Assembly: GCA_046261635.1 (NCBI GenBank)
Contig: JBHEOL010000363.1
Location: forward strand, 1-14,773
Origin: JBHEPS01 sp046261635
GTDB taxonomy: Bacteria; Acidobacteriota; Thermoanaerobaculia; Gp7-AA8
Direction of reading: 5' to 3'
Length of the DNA stretch: 14,773 bases
Part shown: one piece after another, positions 6,814 to 13,822 of the stretch
How positions within the stretch are numbered: position 1 is the stretch's first letter
Layout of the letters: every line of letters starts with the position of its first letter
Program-made: the position numbers and the translations under genes
The notes under the pieces: generated by a model
What the model saw: only the letters and a program-made list of their open reading frames with translations
Database searches by the model: none
Told to the model about the DNA's origin: nothing

Positions 6814-6939
6814 TCAGCCGCGAGTGCGGTCTCTGCGCGAAACCACCTTCACGGGGAGGGGTCGGTTGGTTTGTCTGGCGAGCGCAATTCCGAGGGTGCC
6901 CGCCGCGAGTGCCGTTGCAATCATGAGGATGAGTTCCAT
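6814..6939 (-). CDS. Possible 41-residue single-pass membrane peptide
   Basis: This small ORF encodes a peptide that starts with one hydrophobic helix, MELILMIATALAAGTLGIAL, followed by a basic, hydrophilic tail rich in Arg and Lys. That layout is typical of small inner-membrane peptides. An AAAGGA Shine-Dalgarno-like run sits about 7 nt before the ATG, the stop is TGA, and a strong terminator follows 48 nt downstream, so the ORF has the marks of a complete short gene. It lies 178 nt after the glgA stop on the same strand and may be cotranscribed. The frame is open to an upstream ATG at 7017, but that reading lacks a similar initiation signal. No family is recognised. An overlapping minus-strand frame (7000-6764) has no such features. 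Confidence 0.4.
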   Translation of the reverse strand: MELILMIATALAAGTLGIALARQTNRPLPVKVVSRRDRTRG

Positions 6940-7058
6940 TGGGTATCCTTTCGCTGGCTGCGTCGCCTGCTTCCTTCCAGGTTTGCACGGCAGATGCCAT
7001 CTGATACGCCCGAACATCCGGGAGGTTTCAGGGGAGAACGACGGTTATGGTAACGGTC

Positions 7059-7079
7059 AGTGTCCTTTCGGGGGACACT
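7059..7079. repeat. 7-bp hairpin 38 nt downstream of glgA
   Basis: AGTGTCC (7059-7065) and GGACACT (7073-7079) are perfect inverted repeats around a 7-nt loop. It lies between the glgA stop and the small ORF. No U-run follows on either strand, so it is not a normal intrinsic terminator. It could be an mRNA 3' structure, a processing site or an operator. Confidence 0.4.
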
Positions 7080-7117
7080 CCGTCATCGAAACGAGGCGGA
7101 AAAACGGCAGCGGGCTC

Positions 7118-8584
7118 TCAGACGGCAGGGCGGAGCGAGCGGTAAAGGCGGTCGTATTCCGCGGCGGATGCATCCCAGGAGAAGTCGAGCCCCATTCCGC
7201 GCCGCTGGATGCCACTCCACGTCGGCCGGTCGCGGAAAGCCATTCTGGCCACCAGCAGCGTCTGGTCGAGAGCCTCCGGCTCGGGAAGCGTGAAGGAGAA
7301 GCCGGTCGCGGAGGAGGCGTTGGTTCCGTCCCAGCCGTCGACCGTGTCGGCGAGCCCGCCGGTTGAGCGGACGATCGGGAGTGTTCCGTAGCGAAGCGCG
7401 TACATCTGGTTCAGTCCACACGGTTCGTAGCGGGAAGGCATCACGGTGGCGTCGGACCCGGCGATGATGCGATGCGCGAGGGGAGTGTCGAAACGGGTCC
7501 ACGCTGCGACCGAGCCCGGATTCGCCTCGGCCGCGGCACGCAGCTCCCGTTCGAGGTCGTACTCGCCGGTTCCGAGAACGGCGATCTGCCATCCGGCGCG
7601 GACCAGTTTCGGGATGAGAGGGATGAACAGATCGAACCCTTTCTGCTCGACCAGGCGGGAGATCGCGCACAGCAGCGGAGTTCGGGGAACGGCTTCCAGC
7701 CCCGCTTCCTTCCGAAGAGCCTTCTTGCAGACGCCCTTCCCCGACGGGTCACCTGCCGAGAACGGCGCGGCAATGAGAGGGTCCGACGAGGGATCCCATT
7801 CGATCGGGTCGATCCCGTTGAGGATTCCGCTCAGTTTGTGCGACGACTCGCGCAGAAGCCCGTCGAAGCCGGCGCCGAACTCGGGAGTCTGAATCTCTCT
7901 CGCATAGGTGGGTGAGACCGTCGTGACTCGGTCCGCGAAGACGATCCCTCCCTTCATCAGCACGATATCGCCGTAGTACTCCAGAGCGTGCGGTCCGAGA
8001 TACCGGGTGGGGAGCTCGAGGGCGGCGAAGCGGTCCGCACCGTAGCGTCCCTGATAGTTGAGGTTGTGGATCGTGTAAACGGAAGCAGCGCCGGCGAAGG
8101 AGCTCGAGTGCCGAAGCCCGGCATCGAGGCGGATCGGCAGCAGAGCAGCCTGCCAGTCGTGCGCGTGAACGATGTCGAACCTCAGGCCGAGGTGTTCCGC
8201 GGAAGCGACGATGGCGCGAGAGAAGAACGCGTAGCGCTCGAGATTGTCGTCGAAGCCGTCATCGCGACCCCAGTAGAGCCCCCCGCGATCGAAGTAGTGG
8301 TCGTTCGAGACGAACCAGACCGGGACCGAGCTCCCCGGCAGCACCGTGCGGAGGATCTCGAAGGAGCCGGCACCGCTTCGGTCGCCGATGTCGAGCCGGC
8401 CTCGGTTCTCGAGTGTGGCACCGTGACGCTCGCACCACGAGCGCACCTCGCGGTAGAAAGGGCAGAAGACGTGGACCTCGTGGCCGAAGTGTGGAAGGAA
8501 CTTCGGGAGCGAGCCACAGACGTCGCCCAGGCCGCCGGTCTTGGCGAACGGCGTGACTTCAGCCGATGCGAAAAGGATCTGCAT
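7118..8584 (-). CDS. glgA: Glycogen synthase (ADP-glucose), GT5 family
   Basis: GlgA extends alpha-1,4-glucan chains from ADP-glucose in the cytoplasm. The 488-residue protein matches the usual length of about 480. The N-terminal domain starts with the KTGGLGDV nucleotide-sugar motif (15-22) and has HAHDWQ (140-145) and YTIHNLNYQG (170-179). The C-terminal Rossmann domain has SRLVEQKGFDL (309-319), the active-site segment PSRYEPCGLNQMYALRYG (383-400) and STGGLADTV (407-415). The family marks are intact. The ATG at 8584 overlaps the stop of the Memo gene (TGATG), which decides the start and implies coupled translation. No other glycogen gene is in view. A possible small membrane peptide gene and a strong terminator lie downstream. 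Confidence 0.95.
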   Translation of the reverse strand: MQILFASAEVTPFAKTGGLGDVCGSLPKFLPHFGHEVHVFCPFYREVRSWCERHGATLENRGRLDIGDRSGAGSFEILRTVLPGSSVPVWFVSNDHYFDRGGLYWGRDDGFDDNLERYAFFSRAIVASAEHLGLRFDIVHAHDWQAALLPIRLDAGLRHSSSFAGAASVYTIHNLNYQGRYGADRFAALELPTRYLGPHALEYYGDIVLMKGGIVFADRVTTVSPTYAREIQTPEFGAGFDGLLRESSHKLSGILNGIDPIEWDPSSDPLIAAPFSAGDPSGKGVCKKALRKEAGLEAVPRTPLLCAISRLVEQKGFDLFIPLIPKLVRAGWQIAVLGTGEYDLERELRAAAEANPGSVAAWTRFDTPLAHRIIAGSDATVMPSRYEPCGLNQMYALRYGTLPIVRSTGGLADTVDGWDGTNASSATGFSFTLPEPEALDQTLLVARMAFRDRPTWSGIQRRGMGLDFSWDASAAEYDRLYRSLRPAV

Positions 8585-9399
8585 CAGGAGATGAGAATCG
8601 CGGCGTAGCCGACGACGGCGTCGTAGTCGCCGCTGACCTCACCCGAAGTCGCATGGCGGAGAAGCTCGCCCTTCGTCGCACCCAGGGCTTTGGATGCAGC
8701 GAGCATCGTCGCCGTCGGGATCGAGCCGCACATCGAGATGTCTTCCTCGCGAACCCTCTGCCAGAGCGCGGCCTGATCGAGGGCGAGTATCGGCTCGATG
8801 GCTTCGAAGTCCTTTCGCAGCGTGATCTGCTGATTCTCGTAGTGGTTGAGATCGGAGCTCGCGAAGATTCCGACGGGCTCGGAGCTCGCCAGGACGACCG
8901 CAGCGATCGCGCGGCCGATGGCTTCGCACTGATCGAGCGTCGGGACCGACAGACAGATCGGGACGAAGCTGAAGTCCTCTCGGACCGCCTGAAGAAGAGG
9001 TAGCTGAACCTCGAGTGAGTGCTCCCGGTCGTGCGCCCGACGATCTTCCTCGAGCATCGGGCCCTCGGCCATGAGTGCGGCAGCGAGCTCCCCGTCGATC
9101 GGCACGTCTCCCATGGGTGTATGCCAGGCGCCTGAGCACTCAATCGCCGCCGTCCGGCCGCGGCCGGTGTGATTCGGGCCGAGGAGGATCACCTTCCGCG
9201 GAATCTCGACCGTTGCGTAGACGCACGCCGCCACCGCCCCGCTGTACATGAGCCCTGCATGAGGCACGACGGCCGCGGTGAATGCTCTTCGATCTGCCGG
9301 CGCATCCGCCGCCGCAAAACAGTCGTCGACCTGCCGGCGCAGACGCCCGGGATCGGCTTCGTAGAACATCCCGCAGACGGCGGGTGGACGGATCCTCAT
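8584..9399 (-). CDS. amrB: MEMO1-family protein, AmmeMemoRadiSam system protein B
   Basis: A 271-residue member of the Memo family, whose fold resembles class III extradiol dioxygenases; its bacterial role is not established. Conserved motifs are PHAGLMYSG (46-54), LLGPNHTG (72-79), AWHTPMGD (91-98), EHSLEVQLPLL (126-136), SDLNHYE (182-188) and MCGSIP (223-228). H47, H77 and C224 correspond in position to the metal-binding residues of human MEMO1 (H49, H81, C244). The frame extends upstream to 9501, but the ATG at 9399 starts at the family-typical RPPAVCGMFYEADP and lies 7 nt after a -10-like hexamer. The stop overlaps the glgA start (TGATG). The usual AMMECR1 and radical-SAM partners are not in this window, so here the gene pairs with glycogen synthesis. 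Confidence 0.92.
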   Translation of the reverse strand: MRIRPPAVCGMFYEADPGRLRRQVDDCFAAADAPADRRAFTAAVVPHAGLMYSGAVAACVYATVEIPRKVILLGPNHTGRGRTAAIECSGAWHTPMGDVPIDGELAAALMAEGPMLEEDRRAHDREHSLEVQLPLLQAVREDFSFVPICLSVPTLDQCEAIGRAIAAVVLASSEPVGIFASSDLNHYENQQITLRKDFEAIEPILALDQAALWQRVREEDISMCGSIPTATMLAASKALGATKGELLRHATSGEVSGDYDAVVGYAAILIS

Positions 9400-9406
9400 C
9401 GCCGGA

Positions 9407-9434
9407 ATGGTAGCGCAGGCGGAGCCGAGTGCAA
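9407..9434 (-). promoter_or_regulatory. Promoter of memo-glgA, likely leaderless
   Basis: On the minus strand, TTGCAC (-35) at 9434-9429 is separated by 16 bp from TACCAT (-10) at 9412-9407. The ATG at 9399 follows after 7 nt, so the transcript would start at the initiation codon. The pentamer GTGCA (plus strand) occurs three times nearby, at 9429, 9436 and 9451. Inferred from motifs and spacing. Confidence 0.5.
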
Positions 9435-9440
9435 TGTGCA

Positions 9441-9463
9441 GGGACCGGGGGTGCATCGGTCCC
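9441..9463. promoter_or_regulatory. Inverted repeat upstream of the memo promoter
   Basis: GGGACCG (9441-9447) and CGGTCCC (9457-9463) form a perfect 7-bp dyad with a 9-bp spacer. It lies 6 bp upstream of the proposed -35 and centres near -53 relative to the memo start, a usual place for an activator site. No known binding protein is recognised. Confidence 0.35.
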
Positions 9464-9580
9464 CTCGCCGCGGTCGACGATCGGAAGCGTCCCGCGGGCA
9501 TCGAGAAGCGTCCTCAGCGACAAAAACCGCTGTGATCTCGAATACCTCCCGAACCTCTCCTGTTTTGGTAGTGTGATCCC

Positions 9581-9793
9581 GCCGGGTGGGCAGGTGGAAG
9601 CCCGGCAGACGAATTGAAAATCAGGGTTCGCGGACGGATTCGAGGCGAAGCTCCCTCCTTACCGAGGCAGAGACCGACCCTCGGCCTGTACGACCCGATA
9701 ACGGGTTGCGCAGCTGCAGCCCGACGCATCGAAGCGACATCTGTCCGTCCGCGACGAAAGACGCCGCAACCTCCGGGTTGCGGCGTTTTTTTT
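9581..9793 (+). ncRNA. Candidate structured small RNA between memo and the M14 gene
   Basis: No plus-strand gene leads to the strong U8 terminator at 9761-9793, but the ~210 nt before it can fold. Helices are: 9581-9587 with 9600-9606; an 11-bp perfect long-range stem, 9628-9638 with 9744-9754; inside it 9639-9643 with 9729-9733, 9662-9667 with 9679-9684, and 9693-9697 with 9702-9706 (ATAA loop). An alternative hairpin, 9703-9709 with 9716-9722, excludes the last one. A weak extended -10 (TGGTAGTGT, 9566-9574) would place the start at about 9581. The pattern does not match 6S, SRP, tmRNA, RNase P or the riboswitch classes I compared. Short ORFs here run into the terminator and look non-coding. 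Alternative: only the terminator is real and the helices are GC-rich coincidence. Confidence 0.3.
9757..9793. terminator. Rho-independent terminator, strongest on the plus strand
   Basis: An 11-bp perfect stem (9761-9771 with 9776-9786) with a TCCG loop is followed on the plus strand by eight T in a row (9786-9793). On the minus strand it lies 2 nt past the M14 peptidase stop codon, but there it is followed only by TCTTTCG, a weak U-run. It may serve both directions. The strong polarity toward plus-strand transcripts is the main reason to suspect an RNA gene upstream of it. Confidence 0.85.
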
Positions 9794-9794
9794 G

Positions 9795-12350
9795 TCAGAA
9801 CGACGGTGAGTAGAGAGCGGCGTTGAGAAGAATCGGCAGCGTCCCGCGCCAGAATGACCGGAAGTACGGCTCGCCGGCGAAGGTGATCACTTTCCCGCGG
9901 CCCTTCTTTTCGACCACCAGCCACGCGGATCCTTCGAGCCGTTCGATCGACTCCGGCCATGCGAATCCGGCCACGAGAGGATCTGTCTCCGGAAGGCGCA
10001 GGATGTTGTCCACTCCGTAGGAAACCGGGAGCAGCGCATCGCTTCCGCTGATCAGGACGGCCGGAGCCTGATCGAGGCCGAACGTCAGCCAGTTCCGCTC
10101 GTTCATCACGGTCCGGAACGCGGCACCGGGAACGCCGAAGTCGTGATAGCGCGAGGGGGCGGAGTCCTCATCGTCATCCGTCTTCTCGGGCTCCCAGACG
10201 CGGGTCTTCGAGAACGGCTTATCCCCGCCCCGCAGCGCGCGCGCGGATCTCCCGATCGCGATCAGGGTATTGCCTCCCTCGACCCATGCGGCGAGCCGAT
10301 CGAGGGTCGGCTGCCCGAGGCTCTGATCCCATCCCGTTCCGTCGGGAAGAATGAGGACGCGGAATTTCGACAGATCGGCCGCACCGAGCCGATTGGAGCC
10401 GAGGGCCGTGTAAGGAATCCGAATCTCCCGGTCGAAGGTATGCCAGAGATGGCCGTACGAGGTCGGCGAGACGCCCTCTCCTCCCACGATTGCGATCTGA
10501 GGATCGCGGACGTAGTGGACCTTGCTCGAGCCGAGCGCGAGGCCGCCACTCCAGCCTGAATCGACGGCGACGAAGGTCGCGGGCGCTGAGAGGTGACTTT
10601 CGACGAGGGCGCCGAGGACCTCGGAGGAGTTGTTGTTCTTCTGGACGAGAAGGCTGCCGCGGGCGAAAGTGCGGCCGCCGTGATTCAGCTCGACGTCGAT
10701 GACGCTGAAGTGGATTTCGCGACGAAGCAGCTCTCCAGCCAGACGGTAGACCTCCGGATCGCGCGCGTCGACGATCCACCCGAATCTCGCCTCGACCGGT
10801 GGTGCGGGAGGCGCGGCCGGGGACCACCGGGCAAGTGCCGCCGACGGGATGTTCACCCCCGTGGCCCAGGCGTCGAGGTTGAAGGCGAGCGGTAGCGACC
10901 AGGCGGTGATGTCGTAGAACTGGTCCGGCTCATCGGCGTCGACCAGACTCCGTTGAGCTTCGATGAAGGCGCGGTTGAGCTCCGGAGTCTTCTCGAAAAG
11001 CGTTCGTACGAGAGCGCCCATCGGCTGCCTGGAGGAGATCACCACCGTCCCGGCGGGGAACTCGGAACGGACGGGTCCGCGGTCGGCGACCGGACGGGCC
11101 TCGATTCTCCGGGAGGAGACGAGTTGCTGCAGCTCGATACTCTGGCGCTCGAGCATCGCGAGCGCCGCGGGGAGATTTGGGGACCCCGGGGGGATGAGCC
11201 AGCTGATCTGGGGTGCCTCGATCTGACGGCGGACGACTCCGAGAGTGTGTGCGAGAAGCTGTCGGCGATTGGTCGATGCCGTCCTGAGGGTGGCCATGGC
11301 GGCGGTGAAGTGGCGTTCGGCGCGGTCCGCGAGAGTCAGGATCGAGCCGTCCTCCCGCTCGACCGCCCGGCCGGCAAAGCCGTGTCCCGCCATTTCGTAG
11401 GTCATCCCGACCGCTCCTTGAAATGACGGCCAGGAGTCGCCATACCCCGGGTAAAAGAGGTCGAAGTGCTCGCCCACGAAGAACGGCCATCCCCGGGATG
11501 AGAACGCCTCGGCATTGGCGCGGCCGAACGCGTCGAGCCACTCCGAGGTATCGGGGTCGATGTTGGCGTTGATCGGGTCTGCGTCGGGTGGAAAGAAATA
11601 GTTGGAGTCGTGCCACATTTCGTGGAAGTCGACGAACACCTGTGGCTTCCACTGGAGATAGGCCCGCACACGCGCCTGCGACTCCGGCTGGCTCGTCCAG
11701 AGCCAGTCGCGGTTCATGTCGACGAGGTAGTGATTGAACCGGCCGCCCGGCCACGGTTGATGGTGCTCGAGGGCTTCGGGATCCGGATCGGGTTTCGCTC
11801 CTACACGGCCCTCGAACCAGTTCACGTAGCGCTGGCGCCCGTCGGGGTTCTGCAAAGGGTCGATGATGACGACGGTGTGTTCGAGGATGCCGCGGATCTC
11901 GTCGTCGCCCTTCATGAGGCGGTCGGCCACGAGCATCGCCGCCTCGGCCGAGGAAGCCTCGTCTCCATGGACGCCGAAGGCGAGCCAAACGATCGCCGGC
12001 ATGTTCTCGACGATCGACTCTGCTTCGGAATCGCTCAGCCCCCGGGGATCCGAGAGCGAGACGACCGCGCGGCGGATCTCGGAGAGTCGTGAGCGATTCG
12101 CATCGGACGTGATCACCGCATAGACGAGAGGTCGTTGCTCGATCGTGGTGCCGAAGCGCTCGAGCGAGATGCGCTCGGGCCGCGCGGCCGCGAGGGCCTC
12201 GAAGTAGTCCACGATCCGGTGATGAGGCGTGAACCGCGCTCCGATCTCCCATCCGAGAAAAGTGGCGGGCGCCGGCGCCGCGGCGAGCGGAAAAGCAAGA
12301 AGAACAAGCAGAAGAGCGACGATCGATCTCATCGGCTGCGCGAACCTCAT
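9795..12350 (-). CDS. Secreted M14-family zinc carboxypeptidase-like protein
   Basis: An 851-residue exported protein with a metallocarboxypeptidase domain. A signal peptide is clear: hydrophobic VALLLVLLAFPLAAA with an Ala-rich cleavage region near residue 25. The M14 set is complete: HGDE (H128, E131) and H243 (DFHEMWHD) as zinc ligands, MNRDW (N213, R214) for substrate binding, and E319 (TYEMAGHG) as catalytic Glu. About 500 further residues follow. Around 655-690 the segment FRVLILPDGTGWD and WVEGGNTLIAIG resembles class I glutamine-amidotransferase/ThuA-like domains. It probably trims peptides in the periplasm or outside; the substrate is unknown. The ATG at 12332 (MRSIVALL) gives a more compact signal peptide and is an equal alternative start. 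The open frame continues upstream into the regulator gene but only as a shadow. It lies 59 nt after that gene. Confidence 0.88.
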   Translation of the reverse strand: MRFAQPMRSIVALLLVLLAFPLAAAPAPATFLGWEIGARFTPHHRIVDYFEALAAARPERISLERFGTTIEQRPLVYAVITSDANRSRLSEIRRAVVSLSDPRGLSDSEAESIVENMPAIVWLAFGVHGDEASSAEAAMLVADRLMKGDDEIRGILEHTVVIIDPLQNPDGRQRYVNWFEGRVGAKPDPDPEALEHHQPWPGGRFNHYLVDMNRDWLWTSQPESQARVRAYLQWKPQVFVDFHEMWHDSNYFFPPDADPINANIDPDTSEWLDAFGRANAEAFSSRGWPFFVGEHFDLFYPGYGDSWPSFQGAVGMTYEMAGHGFAGRAVEREDGSILTLADRAERHFTAAMATLRTASTNRRQLLAHTLGVVRRQIEAPQISWLIPPGSPNLPAALAMLERQSIELQQLVSSRRIEARPVADRGPVRSEFPAGTVVISSRQPMGALVRTLFEKTPELNRAFIEAQRSLVDADEPDQFYDITAWSLPLAFNLDAWATGVNIPSAALARWSPAAPPAPPVEARFGWIVDARDPEVYRLAGELLRREIHFSVIDVELNHGGRTFARGSLLVQKNNNSSEVLGALVESHLSAPATFVAVDSGWSGGLALGSSKVHYVRDPQIAIVGGEGVSPTSYGHLWHTFDREIRIPYTALGSNRLGAADLSKFRVLILPDGTGWDQSLGQPTLDRLAAWVEGGNTLIAIGRSARALRGGDKPFSKTRVWEPEKTDDDEDSAPSRYHDFGVPGAAFRTVMNERNWLTFGLDQAPAVLISGSDALLPVSYGVDNILRLPETDPLVAGFAWPESIERLEGSAWLVVEKKGRGKVITFAGEPYFRSFWRGTLPILLNAALYSPSF

Positions 12351-12409
12351 TCGGGAGGATTTCCCCGTAGGGAGTCGAAATCTTACTGCAGAGGAGTGCC
12401 TCGTATGCC

Positions 12410-13822
12410 TCAGTCGTTCATCGAGACGGAAGCCGGAGGCACCGGCGAGGAAAGCTGCGAGGAGTGGATGCCGAGCCGTTTCATCATCTCGTTGAGAGTC
12501 GACGGCTTGACCTGAAGCAGCTCGGCAGCGCGCTTCTGGACTCCGTTCGCGAGCTCGAGCGACTGGAGGATGAGGCTTCTCTCGTAGCGGGAAACCGCGT
12601 CCTTGAGCGAAAGACCGTCCGGAGGAACGATCACGACGGGATGATCGTCCTGCCTCGGAAAGCGGAGGTATTCGGGGAGCAGGTCGACGCCGATCCTTTC
12701 GCTGGTGCACAGGACCACGGCCCGCTCGATCGTGTTCTCGAGCTCCCGCACGTTCCCCGGCCACGAATGATCCATGATGTACTTCATCGCCTCGGGCGTC
12801 AGCTCCTTGATCCGCTTCCGGTTCTCGTCGGAGTACTTCTGGAGGAAGTGGGCGACCAGCAGAGGGATGTCCTCGCGCCGCCGCCGGAGAGGGGGGAGGG
12901 AGACCTTGATGACGTTCAGCCGGTAGAAGAGGTCTTCCCGGAACTGGCCCGCCTCGACCAGCTCGGTCAGCTCGATGTTGCTCGCGGCGATGATGCGGAC
13001 GTCGACCCGGATGGTCTCGACCGCGCCGAGGCGCATGAACTCCTTTTCCTGGATGACGCGCAGAAGCTTGGCCTGGGTCTCGAGGTTGATCGTGCCGATC
13101 TCGTTGAGGAAGATCGAGCCCCCGTCGGCGACCTCGAACAGTCCCCGCTTGGTGGCGATCGCGCCGGTAAAGGCGCCCTTGATGTGTCCGAACAGATTCG
13201 ATTCCAGCAGCTCGGGGGGGAGGGAGCCGGAGTTGACGGTGACGAACGGCATGCGCGCACGGGGAGAGGCGTGGTGGATTGCCTTCGCGACCAGCTCCTT
13301 GCCGGTCCCCGATTCGCCCGCGATCAGGATGTTCGACCTGGAGGGTGCCGCGAGCCGGATCAGATCGAAGATCTTCCGCATCGGCTCGCTCTTTCCGATG
13401 ATGTTGGAGAAGGAGTACTTTTCGGACAGCTCTTCCTTGAGTCTCTGGTTCTCGTTCGACAGGCGCCGCTGCTCGAGCGCCTTGTTGACCGTGAGCACGA
13501 CCTCCTCGTTCTTGAACGGCTTCGGAATGTAGTGGAACGCCCCCTGCTTCATCGCGACGATCGCGCCGTCGATCGAGGAATAGGCGGTGATGATCACGAC
13601 CGGGATCTCCGGGTTCGTCTGCCTCACGACCCGCAGGACTTCAGAGCCGCTCATGCCCGGCAGCATCATGTCGAGGATGATCAGGTCGATGTCGTCCTGA
13701 TCGAGGCAGGAGAGGCCTTCCTCGCCGCTGGCGGCGGAAACGACTTCGAACCCCTCGCGGCGGAGCACCGCGTCGAGAACGTCGCGGAGGACCTCTTCGT
13801 CGTCGATGATCAGAATTTTCAT
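12410..13822 (-). CDS. NtrC-family sigma-54-dependent response regulator
   Basis: A 470-residue cytoplasmic activator with receiver, AAA+ and Fis-type DNA-binding domains. Receiver: D8, D9, phosphoacceptor D51, T79 and K101. AAA+: Walker A GESGTGKE (169-176), the sigma-54 contact loop GAFTGA (216-221), arginine finger region FREDLFYRL (294-302) and sensor II WPGNVREL (354-361). Helix-turn-helix: roughly 427-452 (RAAELLQVKPSTLNEMMKRLGI). Walker B reads GGSIFLNE (234-241), with Asn240 where the family has Asp, a single-base change (AAC for GAC) that could affect Mg-ATP hydrolysis. The ATG overlaps the kinase stop (TGATG), so kinase and regulator are a cognate pair. Target genes need sigma-54 sites; no clear GG-N10-GC (-24/-12) promoter was found in the window. 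Confidence 0.95.
   Translation of the reverse strand: MKILIIDDEEVLRDVLDAVLRREGFEVVSAASGEEGLSCLDQDDIDLIILDMMLPGMSGSEVLRVVRQTNPEIPVVIITAYSSIDGAIVAMKQGAFHYIPKPFKNEEVVLTVNKALEQRRLSNENQRLKEELSEKYSFSNIIGKSEPMRKIFDLIRLAAPSRSNILIAGESGTGKELVAKAIHHASPRARMPFVTVNSGSLPPELLESNLFGHIKGAFTGAIATKRGLFEVADGGSIFLNEIGTINLETQAKLLRVIQEKEFMRLGAVETIRVDVRIIAASNIELTELVEAGQFREDLFYRLNVIKVSLPPLRRRREDIPLLVAHFLQKYSDENRKRIKELTPEAMKYIMDHSWPGNVRELENTIERAVVLCTSERIGVDLLPEYLRFPRQDDHPVVIVPPDGLSLKDAVSRYERSLILQSLELANGVQKRAAELLQVKPSTLNEMMKRLGIHSSQLSSPVPPASVSMND

Noticed and set aside
7059..7079. Hairpin after glgA as an intrinsic terminator
   Set aside because: Only 7 bp and no U-run on either strand; the strong terminator is at 6729-6765.
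9531..9578. Two TGTGATC direct repeats (9531 and 9572), like CRP half-sites
   Set aside because: Neither is followed by a TCACA partner; a 7-mer repeat 41 bp apart is weak evidence alone.
9581..9793. Assignment of the structured region to 6S, SRP, tmRNA, RNase P or known riboswitches
   Set aside because: Their conserved motifs, as far as I can recall them, are absent on both strands, and no plus-strand gene follows that a riboswitch could control.
9614..9826. Short plus-strand ORF with ATG at 9614-9826
   Set aside because: It reads through the terminator hairpin and into the M14 gene end, is Arg-rich and has no ribosome site.
12351..12764. N-terminal extension of the M14 peptidase into the regulator gene
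   Set aside because: The extension is Arg-rich shadow sequence; a signal peptide starts at 12350/12332.
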